Virus record (IMG/VR): IMGVR_UViG_3300031539_000156
Span: 1 to 34,537 of that record
Direction: 5' to 3' (one strand)
Length of the DNA stretch: 34,537 nt
Origin: a virus
Shown here: piece by piece, positions 21,612-30,311 of the stretch
Layout: every line of letters starts with the position of its first letter
How positions within the stretch are numbered: the first letter of the stretch is position 1
Made by a program: the position numbers and the translations under genes
The notes under the pieces: model-generated
Told to the model about the DNA's origin: nothing
What the model saw: the letters and a program-made list of their open reading frames with translations, nothing else
Databases searched by the model: none

Positions 21612-23973
21612 CCTGCTCGTAAAACTCAGGGGCGATACGACTCAGTTCACTGGGGCGATGGCAACTGCTCAGGCAAAGCTGAAAAAGATGGGCGCGACGA
21701 TGACGGCGATCGGTCGCCAGATTTCCATGTCAATCTCGTTGCCGCTCTTGGCTGCAGGGGTGGCAGCGGTCAAGTTCGCTTCGGATTTCGATATGACGCT
21801 TTCCCGCGTCGTGGGTCTTGTCGGTCTGTCTCGGCAGGAGGTCGCAGCGTGGCGTGATGAGATCCTACAACTCGGGCCCTCGGTAGGGAAGTCGTCGAAG
21901 GAATTGGGCGAGGCTTTGTTCTTCGTCACGTCCGCTGGTATCCGTGGGGCTGAAGTAATGAAGACCGTGGAGGCGGCAGCCCAAGGCGCAGCTGCTGGAT
22001 TGGGTGACACAGCTGTCGTTGCCGATGCGGTGACGTCCGCGATGAATGCCTACGCAACATCGAATATTTCAGCAGAGCAGGCGACAGCAGTTCTGGTCGC
22101 CACGGTCCGCGAGGGTAAAGCCGAAGCCGCCTCACTTGCTCCCGTTCTCGGTCGCATCCTCCCGGTAGCAAATACCCTCGGCGTCAGCTTCGATCAAGTT
22201 GGGGCGGCTCTGGCTGCAATGACAAGGATCGGTTTCGATGCCGCGACTGCCGCGACCTCACTCCGGGCAACGATGGTTCAGTTGACAAAGGTGACACCCG
22301 CTCAAGAAAAGGCTGCACTTGAAATGGGTCTGAGTTTTGAGCGACTTCGCAAGACGATTCAGGAAGATGGACTGATTGCAGGTCTGCAGCAGATCAAGGA
22401 TGCCGTTGGCGAAGACGAAGTAGCCATGACGAAAATCTTTCCGAACATCCGTGCGCTCTCCGGTGTGCTTGCCATGATGGGTGATTCCGCAGAGGCGACG
22501 ACAGCAATTTTCGCTCGCATGGCGAAGACCACGACCGATGATTTGGCTGTCGCGTTTGCAGCTGCCGAAGAACAGGCTGGATTCAAATTCCATCAGGCAC
22601 TCGTCGCGCTCCAGAATCTCCTCATCAAGATCGGAGACGACGTGCTGCCGAAGCTCGTACCGTGGGTCGAAAAACTCACGGCGAAAATGCAAGAGTGGAT
22701 GACGGCGTGGAAGGACATGTCGCCGGGAATGAAGGACTTCATTCTGAAGGCGGCGGGGTTACTGATCACCCTCGGCCCGCTGGTCATCATTCTTGGATCG
22801 TTGGCGAATGGATTGGCAGCCATTTTCGGAATCGTCGGTTCAGTGGTTGGGGCGATCGGAGGTCTTCTCGGATTCGGAGCGGTTACGACTGCGGTGACGG
22901 CAACAGGGACGGCAGCGGTAGGGGCTGCCACGGCTCTGACTGCAGCGGAGGCGTCATTGATCGCAGCTGGATCTGCAGCAACAGCAGCGGGGATTGCTTT
23001 CGTAGCGATGGCGGCTGGTGCAATCGTAGTAGGTGCTGGCATCGGAGTCGTGGTCGGAACCTACATCCGACCCTACGTCAATGAACTCCTCGGTCTAAAC
23101 GAAGCGTTGGGGCTGGTCGCACAGAAGCAAAATGATCTTCACGAGGGTCTGGCCGAAAGCCAGGATGCGTACGAAGCGCAACTCGATGTCACGCGGAAGA
23201 TGATCAAGCAACTCGGTCTCGAAGGAAAAGAGTGGCAGCTGCAATCGGACTTCACTCGGGAGAACGCATCGCGCTTGAATGACGTCACGGAAAAGGTCAC
23301 CGCCCTAGCCCGAGAAAAATCGGCTCTAAGCGCGACCATGCGCGAGTCCTTGGCAGCCTCAGACGCAGAGGCTGCGGCGCAGGAGAGGAACGCTCAGGCA
23401 ATCACTACGGCGATTGAGGAAGAGACTGCTGCAGAGGCGGCACACCTCGATGCTCTGAAGGAGAAATACGACGTTCTGTCCAAGGACGACATCGCGGCTC
23501 AGATGAACGACATTGCCGCTGATTTCCTGGCGTTGAAAGATACCGTGGACACGACGCAGCTTGCCGAGAAGTTCAACGAGCCGATGCTTCAGATGGCGAA
23601 GCTTGCAGCCGAGAACAAAGTCGCGTTTCCGCAGCCGTTCAAAGATGCCGCCTCAGCCCTCGGAGACAAGCTGGCACCGGGGATGAAAAACCTTATCGAC
23701 CAGTCCGTCAATTTCAGAAACGACTTCACGAACACGGGCAAGGTAATCGACGGGATTATGTGGTCCACCGGGGAGTCGACGAAGGCGGCTCTGTCCGGGG
23801 GATTCAAGAACGGGATCACAGAGGGGATCGCAAGCGGGAAGGTCGCCATTGACGAATTTGTGAAGCGTCTCGAATCGGACGTAATCTACATCCCGGTGCA
23901 GCCGAATCTTGAAGGCTGGAACCAAGCGGTACAGGACGCGATGGAAGGTCGCGTCCCGAACACGACGGGGTGA
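21592..23973 (+). CDS. Tape measure protein
   Basis: This protein of about 793 residues sets tail length and is ejected with DNA. The N-terminal domain (STIVGDLLVKLRGDTTQFTGAM) and the following long helices (ALFFVTSAGIRGAEVMKTVEAAAQGAA) match the TP901-type tape measure pattern. A hydrophobic, probably membrane-active stretch covers residues about 384-425 and another about 440-490, rich in alanine, glycine and valine. The rest is helical and coiled-coil-like. At about 1.5 angstroms per residue, the tail would be near 120 nm. ATG 21592 follows GGAGGAA by a good distance and lies inside the chaperone reading frame; an upstream ATG at 21571 is less likely. No muralytic domain is obvious. Confidence 0.9.
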   Translation: MSTIVGDLLVKLRGDTTQFTGAMATAQAKLKKMGATMTAIGRQISMSISLPLLAAGVAAVKFASDFDMTLSRVVGLVGLSRQEVAAWRDEILQLGPSVGKSSKELGEALFFVTSAGIRGAEVMKTVEAAAQGAAAGLGDTAVVADAVTSAMNAYATSNISAEQATAVLVATVREGKAEAASLAPVLGRILPVANTLGVSFDQVGAALAAMTRIGFDAATAATSLRATMVQLTKVTPAQEKAALEMGLSFERLRKTIQEDGLIAGLQQIKDAVGEDEVAMTKIFPNIRALSGVLAMMGDSAEATTAIFARMAKTTTDDLAVAFAAAEEQAGFKFHQALVALQNLLIKIGDDVLPKLVPWVEKLTAKMQEWMTAWKDMSPGMKDFILKAAGLLITLGPLVIILGSLANGLAAIFGIVGSVVGAIGGLLGFGAVTTAVTATGTAAVGAATALTAAEASLIAAGSAATAAGIAFVAMAAGAIVVGAGIGVVVGTYIRPYVNELLGLNEALGLVAQKQNDLHEGLAESQDAYEAQLDVTRKMIKQLGLEGKEWQLQSDFTRENASRLNDVTEKVTALAREKSALSATMRESLAASDAEAAAQERNAQAITTAIEEETAAEAAHLDALKEKYDVLSKDDIAAQMNDIAADFLALKDTVDTTQLAEKFNEPMLQMAKLAAENKVAFPQPFKDAASALGDKLAPGMKNLIDQSVNFRNDFTNTGKVIDGIMWSTGESTKAALSGGFKNGITEGIASGKVAIDEFVKRLESDVIYIPVQPNLEGWNQAVQDAMEGRVPNTTG

Positions 23974-23976
23974 CGC

Positions 23977-24405
23977 ATGGCTTTCACAATCAATCAAACT
24001 GGAATCGAGCGTGGCGCGACGAAGCTGGTCTTCGAGTCGGCCCCAATCATCCTCGAACGCCATGCCGAAGATGCGGCAGACGCCGCGTATGAAATCTCGT
24101 TGACCGGCGCACCCGTCGTGACCCAGTTCGTCAGAACACAGACACAGTCGTTCCTTCGATTCCGCTTGCGGCTGGTGGCCGGATCCGATGTCGCGACACT
24201 CACAACGCTGATGGCTGGCTCGGGTCCGGTCACGGTGAAGTTGACGCCGGGGTCAGCCACGACGATCCAGTGTATGTTTGGTCCACGGGCCGAGCAGAAG
24301 TTCATGCCGTTCAATGACGAATACGCGACGGGGAAACCGGACGGGTCGGCGGTCGACGCGGCGTTCATTCAATACCGAGTCGATCTGATGATGTTGCGAA
24401 TGTAG
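23977..24405 (+). CDS. Small tail protein after the tape measure
   Basis: This 142-residue protein is mostly beta. It starts FTINQTGIERGATKLVFES and has a central run of strands, FLRFRLRLVAGSDVATLTTLM. Hydrophobic and charged residues alternate, with no signal peptide or membrane segment. It starts three bases after the tape measure stop. Its place suggests a distal tail or tail-tip protein, but I do not recognise the family. Two methionine-rich residues close the protein (MMLRM). Confidence 0.45.
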   Translation: MAFTINQTGIERGATKLVFESAPIILERHAEDAADAAYEISLTGAPVVTQFVRTQTQSFLRFRLRLVAGSDVATLTTLMAGSGPVTVKLTPGSATTIQCMFGPRAEQKFMPFNDEYATGKPDGSAVDAAFIQYRVDLMMLRM

Positions 24406-24415
24406 GGAGGCAACG

Positions 24416-25435
24416 ATGAGTTCAGAGATTCAGTTCAGAGACGCAAGCGACCCGACAGATCCAGATGCGTCGTTGCTGCTCCGCTATGAGAACACGACGA
24501 GTGCACCAATTGTTTCCGCGACGTGGCTTGATAACGGGGAAGCAATTGCGGGTTCGTACACGATCTCGGCCACCTCGGGTTCGGCCGTGGATATCACCGC
24601 AGAGGATCCGAAGAACGAACTCGTCCAGTCGGGGAAGTCGGTCGTCGCTGATGGCGCGACGGCGAACAAGGACGTGATCCCCGGAGTCGCGATTGTCTTC
24701 TCAGCTTCACTGGCGAACGGCTGGATTGCGAAGCTGTCAATCGGGGCCCTGATGGATACCGGTGGCACCACCTCCAAGCGACTCAATGTAGGGACCATAG
24801 AATCTGGCGAGGTATCGACACAGCGACGGATCGCTGCGAGGAATGTTGGCGACGAAGATTCTACCGAGACTGAGGTGTATGCGCTGCCCGGGTTCTACGT
24901 CTCCGGGGTGAGCGTGGCCGACTACATCAAGACCTTGAAAAACCACACCGACCCGGCGCGTCACGGCATCCTCATCCCCGGCGATTACGTGCTGACGTTC
25001 GCGGACTACCAAAGCGGCGCGACGGACACCGTGGACGTGTACGTCAACAAGGATGGGGGCGGGGCGAACAAGGCCATCGAGGATGCAGAACTCAACGAGA
25101 CGCTTTACCAATACGGCGTCACGGGTTATATCGATGGAGGCGATTACCTGCCGGGACTCGGCATCGCGCTTTTGAACAACGGTGATCCAACGTCGAAGAC
25201 CTTCACGATCCACGCACGAGATGGGGACGACTGGATTGAATTCGCACCCGACTCTAGCGGTGCTCCGGGGACGTGGCAGTCGGGACCGCTGACGCTTACC
25301 GAACTCGGTGAGACGACAGGCACCATCACTGCTGGCGGCCATGCGTTTTTCTGGATCCGAGTAAACGTGCCGGACTCTGCGGACCCCGGCGATATGAGGC
25401 TCGTCAATCTCCGCGCACGCGGCTTGACGGTATAG
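24416..25435 (+). CDS. Beta-rich tail-tip or baseplate protein
   Basis: This 339-residue protein begins with a beta domain (QFRDASDPTDPDASLLLRYE), continues through TISATSGSAVDITAE and has a later domain ending GGHAFFWIRVNVPDS. That final part resembles the C-terminal part of the next protein (EAAFWMRAVTTP and a closing RLRLNARLL), so the two probably share an assembly module. ATG is preceded by GGGAGGCAAC. No enzymatic motif is visible. It lies between the small tail protein and larger baseplate proteins, which supports a tail-tip role. Confidence 0.5.
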   Translation: MSSEIQFRDASDPTDPDASLLLRYENTTSAPIVSATWLDNGEAIAGSYTISATSGSAVDITAEDPKNELVQSGKSVVADGATANKDVIPGVAIVFSASLANGWIAKLSIGALMDTGGTTSKRLNVGTIESGEVSTQRRIAARNVGDEDSTETEVYALPGFYVSGVSVADYIKTLKNHTDPARHGILIPGDYVLTFADYQSGATDTVDVYVNKDGGGANKAIEDAELNETLYQYGVTGYIDGGDYLPGLGIALLNNGDPTSKTFTIHARDGDDWIEFAPDSSGAPGTWQSGPLTLTELGETTGTITAGGHAFFWIRVNVPDSADPGDMRLVNLRARGLTV

Positions 25436-25444
25436 GAGGTCACG

Positions 25445-27541
25445 ATGCGATTTTGGGAATGGGGCCAGGGCGACCTTGAGTGGCCGGAACAGGTGTGGGA
25501 ATCCCTCACTCAGATTGCATCGCGTGGACCGTGGGGACAGACCTACGATCAGGAATTCAATCCGACTAGTGGCACAGACTACATCACCATGGGTCACAAC
25601 AGCGGACAGTTCAACGTCGAGGTCATCCACCGCTGTCCCATCGCTGCGTTCAGGCAGAAGCTCGGCCAGGTGCCCGTGTTGATTCAGGCGCAGTTGGTCC
25701 TCACCGGAGTCTCCATTGACGGAACGACGGCGGGTCAATGGTACTGCCGTCGATTCCTTCACGATTGGGATACCGCCGATTACACCTCTTGGTTCCAAGA
25801 CGACAGCGCATCAGAGCCGTGGTACGGCGACAAGAAGCACCTCGTCAGAGGCTACGACGTCTCGTTGGATGCAGTTCACATTTCGGCGTATTCGCACACC
25901 AGCGGTCTCGACGATAAAATGTATTTGCTCTGCACAGACATCGTGGCGCGTGCGCTGCGTGACAATGACGAGATCAGGATGTGCTTGGGAGTGAACTATT
26001 CACCTGGGTCGCTGCCTCCCGGCGACATCATTTTCTATGATCACAGCGACACCTCAGCCAAGCGTCAGTACTACTCGTTCGTCTACCTTTATCCGGTCGA
26101 GTTCTACAAGGACGACGGGGCTGGGGATCTTGATCTGGCATCGGTGATCGGAGACGTTCCAGGCGAAGAGTATTACCTCGGTGCGGTGGGTCCGAACGAG
26201 ACGAGCACGGCGGTGAAGGGACACCTGAAAAATTATTCTGGAAGCCAGCAGCAGGTCGAGTTGTTTGACGACCACCCGGAGTACTCGACGCCGATCACTC
26301 GCGTCGGAACCTCGACCCTCGATTATGTCGTACTGAGCGAACCCGCTACGAGCCAGAAATACACCGTCGTGTTTTACTCCAATACGGAGTACGAGATCGT
26401 CGCGGAAACCTACCGAGACAATGCTGTCTCATATCACCCGGCGATCAATGCCGATGCGACGTGGCGCGGAACCGTTAGCACCAACTTCACCGCGCCGGAA
26501 GGTGGCTTGTCGATTCCAGCAGCCGCCTGGCAGACGGGCACCGCGACAGGCGACGAATACGAGATCGCATGCACCGGCAACACTACCGACACGGCGTGGC
26601 CGGCAGACTCGAACGATCAGGTCGAGATCACAAGAGACAATGCGGGATCGGCAGACGCGACCGGGTGGCGACCCATCCAAGGTCACCGAGAACTCACAAA
26701 GGGTTCGATCACCGTGGACGCGACGACCAAGTTCTTCCCGACGCGGAGGATCAATCCGGTTGACTGGCCTGTCGACAATCGAGCGTTTGTCCACAACCTC
26801 GCATCCATCAACGAGGGCCAAATCGACTCGGTGCAGGAGGCGTCTATTGGTTCCACTTCGTTCTCTGGTACTGGGAACGATGACATCACGATCAGCGGCA
26901 ACTACAACGGAATCTGGACCAACACCCTGCGCGTGAAGATTGACGGCACCGGATCACCCAACACATTTACCTGGAGCATCGACGGCGGCTCGACGTGGGA
27001 AGCCACTGCAGTCCCATGCACTCTGGCAGGGACCGAGCTTGTCGACGGGCTGATCATCAGCTTTGCTGCGACCACTGGTCACGTTCTCGACGACTACTGG
27101 GATGCGGACATCGAGACGTGGGGCATCACGCTGAAATCACTCACCGCAAACAGTAACGTCTACGGTGGTGGATCCATCATTGGGACGAGCCTACCAATCA
27201 GAGACGTGGACGCTGCGATCTTCACTACGGTCAATGCTGCCAGCGGCGTCAGTGAGTCGAACCCGGCGCGTCTCTACATCGACGACACCGCAGGGTTCTC
27301 AGCGAGCCAAGATGTGTTCGTTCAGACACCCTTGTCACCATCGACTGGTGAGACGTTAGAGGTGCAGACAGTCGGCAGCGGTTACATCGACTTTACGAGT
27401 GCGATGACCCAGGACTACATCGACGGAGATTTCGTCACAGTGGTCGGGGTTGGCGAGGCTGCATTCTGGATGAGAGCGGTAACGACGCCGACGACTGCGG
27501 AGCAACTAAAGCGACTCAGGTTGAACGCGAGACTCCTGTAG
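25445..27541 (+). CDS. Large baseplate/tail protein with embedded shared domain
   Basis: This 698-residue protein starts MRFWEWGQGDLEW and contains many beta segments and aromatic residues. Residues about 480-557 (26890-27120) carry the sequence pattern FTWSIDGGSTWEATA and GHVLDDYWDA. This is related to the insert in the tail tube paralogue at 20191. The C-terminal part ends with FWMRAVTTPTTAEQLKRLRL, matching the previous gene. Strong ribosome site: TAGGAGGTCACG. The role is inferred from location; a lectin-like or structural arm is possible. It is not recognisable as an enzyme. Confidence 0.55.
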   Translation: MRFWEWGQGDLEWPEQVWESLTQIASRGPWGQTYDQEFNPTSGTDYITMGHNSGQFNVEVIHRCPIAAFRQKLGQVPVLIQAQLVLTGVSIDGTTAGQWYCRRFLHDWDTADYTSWFQDDSASEPWYGDKKHLVRGYDVSLDAVHISAYSHTSGLDDKMYLLCTDIVARALRDNDEIRMCLGVNYSPGSLPPGDIIFYDHSDTSAKRQYYSFVYLYPVEFYKDDGAGDLDLASVIGDVPGEEYYLGAVGPNETSTAVKGHLKNYSGSQQQVELFDDHPEYSTPITRVGTSTLDYVVLSEPATSQKYTVVFYSNTEYEIVAETYRDNAVSYHPAINADATWRGTVSTNFTAPEGGLSIPAAAWQTGTATGDEYEIACTGNTTDTAWPADSNDQVEITRDNAGSADATGWRPIQGHRELTKGSITVDATTKFFPTRRINPVDWPVDNRAFVHNLASINEGQIDSVQEASIGSTSFSGTGNDDITISGNYNGIWTNTLRVKIDGTGSPNTFTWSIDGGSTWEATAVPCTLAGTELVDGLIISFAATTGHVLDDYWDADIETWGITLKSLTANSNVYGGGSIIGTSLPIRDVDAAIFTTVNAASGVSESNPARLYIDDTAGFSASQDVFVQTPLSPSTGETLEVQTVGSGYIDFTSAMTQDYIDGDFVTVVGVGEAAFWMRAVTTPTTAEQLKRLRLNARLL

Positions 27542-27550
27542 GGGCGGGAC

Positions 27551-29548
27551 GTGAGCGTCACCACTCCCCAGGTCGCTCGGGCTGGCGGTCGCGCTCCGCG
27601 TTCCCAGATCAGCGGGCAGCAGTTCACCGAGGTTCTGATCGGTGGGTTGGCTGGATCCGTCGCGGCATCGCCAGTCATCAATTCAAGCGTCAAGATCATC
27701 CAACTGAAGTCGTGGTCTCCTCCAATCACCGACCTGGTGCGGAGGGCCGAACCGATCACGCTGAATTTTGAAGCCGTCTACTCGGAAATGCTCTCGCAGC
27801 GATGGACGACGAACGTCAATTATGACGTTGGTACTTTCATCAACGCGAGGGCAAACGACGCCAAGATCGAACTTGCAGCCATCCAAGGCATCGAATTGTG
27901 GGACGAGACGGCTGACACCGGGAACTGGACGAAGCGCACGAGTGCTGCCGCGACGATCTCATCATCTGCGGAAGATGGGAAGGTTCGGTACAACGCAACG
28001 TACAAAACTGGTTTCTGGACTTATGACGGTGGGCCGCTTTCTGCAGGCATCGAAATCCGTGGGTCGTTCTACGGCACCAGCTTCAACAGTTCGGCAGGAT
28101 TGATCGCCCGGGTAACTGGGGCGGGGACTGCGTGTCGCGGCTACCGGATCGAATACAGATTCACTCAGCACGATATGATCCTAACCCGGATCACTGGCGA
28201 CGGAACAACGGCTCTGATCACTCAGTTTTTCGGCGCAGCGAACTACGAAAACAAGTGGTTCAACATGGCGTACAAGATCACCGAGGATCACCACCACTGG
28301 TACAAGCTCTGGCTCGTCGGCGCAACGGAACCGACATCATGGTCAGGCGGGACATTGAACTCGGTTCACACTGACAACGGTGCGGCTGGGGTAAGTTTTA
28401 CGAACAGCTTCTCGAATGACCAGATCACTGCCGGGCCTGTCACGATAGAGGCAATCCCACCGGAGCGCGAGACGAGCGGAACCTGGGTCAGTGAAGTCGT
28501 GGACGTGACCCCGGTGAAGGCGTACTCGTTTGGGTCGTTGACCTGGGATGAAGACCTTCCGACCGGCACCTCGTTGACGATGGAGATTCGATGGGCTGGA
28601 GGGTCGTGGCTTACCGTCACTAACGACGGTGAGTTCCCAGGTATCGACTACGGCGAGAAGATCGAGGCAGGGACGTCGAAGACCACGCTGGAAATTCGAG
28701 CGTCACTGGCGACCACCGACACCTACGAGACTCCGCTCTTGTCGAACATCCGTTTGTATTTCGAGCCGTGCCGAGTCGACCAGCTGAGCCTGACCAGGGA
28801 TGGGGATGACCACACCACCGCGCTCGGCAACCTCGAACACTGGGGGCAGGGGTGGGTCGGCGATGTTAGCGGAGGAGTGCCGACGAAGGAGTCGGCCACC
28901 TGGGACGACCTCTATCTCGAAACGAAGTACGAACGGCTGCTGTCTCACCTCTACCCATTCGACATCGTGGTCGACTATTACGGGCACACCGTTCTGACTG
29001 GATCATTCATCACGGTCGAGGATTTGGATCGGGCAGTCGATGGGAAAGAATTCTATTGGAGCGTGCCGCCTATACCGAGGGCGTCTGGCAACAACGAATT
29101 CAACTACACCGTATATTCAAAGTGGGAACCGTTCGGGAAAACCTACGAGTGGAATATCGTTGACAAAGGCTCTGCCATTCACGCAGACGTCAAATATCTT
29201 GTCGGCCACGCTCAGATTGACAACCAGCCGATTTCCTTCGTCCTTGCCATTCCGATCATCGACGATCACAAGCTGTCGGTGACGGCGAACGCCTGGAAGC
29301 GGGACACCCACCCACTGTCGGCAATCATCCAAGGATGGAAGCTCGACGCGCAGCCGATGTCGTACTCGGTCGGCATCTGGACGATCAACGATCACCCGGT
29401 CTCCGCGCTCGTCGCGCTGCGATTCCTGAACGACCATCCCGCATCGCTGCTCGTGTACGGTGTGAACCGAACCGGCATGATCGAGGTCAATATCATTTCG
29501 GATGCGACGTGGGACGAACTGACGGCCCTCGGGTTCACGAGGAGTTGA
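27551..29548 (+). CDS. Tail protein with lectin-like domain and 14-residue repeats
   Basis: This 665-residue protein starts at GTG with weak SD-like purines. Residues about 115-300 look like a concanavalin-A/laminin-G-type fold (SAGLIARVTGAG, GYRIEYRF, HHWYKLWLVGATEPTSW). A fibronectin-like segment follows (TWVSEVVDVTPVKAYSFGSL), then a hub-like region (YPFDIVVDYYGHTVLTG). The C-terminus has six tandem 14-residue repeats (29216-29467), for example INDHPVSALVALRF. The last residues (ATWDELTALGFTRS) resemble short closing motifs in tail proteins. It likely attaches the tail to the cell surface. The lectin resemblance is by pattern. Confidence 0.6.
   Translation: MSVTTPQVARAGGRAPRSQISGQQFTEVLIGGLAGSVAASPVINSSVKIIQLKSWSPPITDLVRRAEPITLNFEAVYSEMLSQRWTTNVNYDVGTFINARANDAKIELAAIQGIELWDETADTGNWTKRTSAAATISSSAEDGKVRYNATYKTGFWTYDGGPLSAGIEIRGSFYGTSFNSSAGLIARVTGAGTACRGYRIEYRFTQHDMILTRITGDGTTALITQFFGAANYENKWFNMAYKITEDHHHWYKLWLVGATEPTSWSGGTLNSVHTDNGAAGVSFTNSFSNDQITAGPVTIEAIPPERETSGTWVSEVVDVTPVKAYSFGSLTWDEDLPTGTSLTMEIRWAGGSWLTVTNDGEFPGIDYGEKIEAGTSKTTLEIRASLATTDTYETPLLSNIRLYFEPCRVDQLSLTRDGDDHTTALGNLEHWGQGWVGDVSGGVPTKESATWDDLYLETKYERLLSHLYPFDIVVDYYGHTVLTGSFITVEDLDRAVDGKEFYWSVPPIPRASGNNEFNYTVYSKWEPFGKTYEWNIVDKGSAIHADVKYLVGHAQIDNQPISFVLAIPIIDDHKLSVTANAWKRDTHPLSAIIQGWKLDAQPMSYSVGIWTINDHPVSALVALRFLNDHPASLLVYGVNRTGMIEVNIISDATWDELTALGFTRS
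29216..29467 (+). repeat. Six tandem 14-residue (42-base) coding repeats
   Basis: The units are IDNQPISFVLAIPI, IDDHKLSVTANAWK, RDTHPLSAIIQGWK, LDAQPMSYSVGIWT, INDHPVSALVALRF and LNDHPASLLVYGVN. All have the same length and phase. The common pattern is hydrophobic, D/N, x, H/Q, P, hydrophobic, S, then alternating hydrophobics. A possible degenerate seventh unit lies just before, at 29174-29215. DNA copies are strongly diverged. Confidence 0.9.
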
Positions 29549-29549
29549 A

Positions 29550-30311
29550 GTGAAGTATTCGCTGACCGTCTACATGGATAAACGCGACGTGACGCCGTGG
29601 GTGCTGCGCTGCAAGATCGAACAGCTTGACTCCATCAACCGAAAATTCTCGTTGACGTTTTCAGGCTGGCATGAGTTCGATGACTCAAACAGATGGGACA
29701 TCTTCGAGTCGTACGACAGCACGAATCCGAGGTCTGAGATCACGATCCGTAATGGCGTGATTCCGAACGACAAAACACGCATGGTTCGCGTGAACCCCGG
29801 AGTGGTGCCTCAGATCGTCGCGGAGGGCTACGAATATGTCTACCTGGCGAAGAGGCGTGCGCCCCGTGAGACGATCATTCTCGTGCCTTCGAGACGCAAC
29901 GTCGAGCAGGATGTAGGGATCGCTCTGGAGAATTATGGCAGCAACCGCTCTGTGGGCGCATGTCGGGTTTGGGGCGGCGTCAGAACTCTCCACGGCGCAG
30001 TGAGAAAATTGATGAATGCGGCGGGGGTCCGGGTGCAGATCAGAATTCCCGATTACGACATGACTCCCTACGTGATTGACCCCACGCTTTCATATTGGGG
30101 GGCCGTCGAAAAACTGACCGCCCCATACGCGCCGGTTCGGTATTACATCCGATCGACAAATACGATGATGATTGCGGACGCGACCGCGACGATCATGGGT
30201 TCTGGATCGGTGCTGAATATTCCAAGCGATGCAATTTCAAGTATGGACATCCAGCCGCAACACCTCCGACGCATTCGCAGGGTTCTGATGAGGAAGACAC
30301 GATGGCTCTAA
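29550..30311 (+). CDS. Baseplate hub-like tail protein
   Basis: This 253-residue protein starts at GTG with AGGAG five bases upstream, one base after the previous stop. The N-terminus (KYSLTVYMDKRDVTPWVLRC) and the strand-rich first half fit the beta-barrel domains of hub proteins such as gp27 or Mu gp44. The second half includes a helical TLHGAVRKLMNAAGV and a T-L-S-Y-W-G-A-V-E-K-L helix start typical of a domain found in hub and late-control proteins. It may form the tube-closing hub. The end overlaps the next start by ten bases. Confidence 0.55.
   Translation: MKYSLTVYMDKRDVTPWVLRCKIEQLDSINRKFSLTFSGWHEFDDSNRWDIFESYDSTNPRSEITIRNGVIPNDKTRMVRVNPGVVPQIVAEGYEYVYLAKRRAPRETIILVPSRRNVEQDVGIALENYGSNRSVGACRVWGGVRTLHGAVRKLMNAAGVRVQIRIPDYDMTPYVIDPTLSYWGAVEKLTAPYAPVRYYIRSTNTMMIADATATIMGSGSVLNIPSDAISSMDIQPQHLRRIRRVLMRKTRWL

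Noticed and set aside
24737-25798. Minus-strand open frame of about 353 residues
   Set aside because: It spans two well-supported forward genes and their boundary, and shows no domain or start signal.
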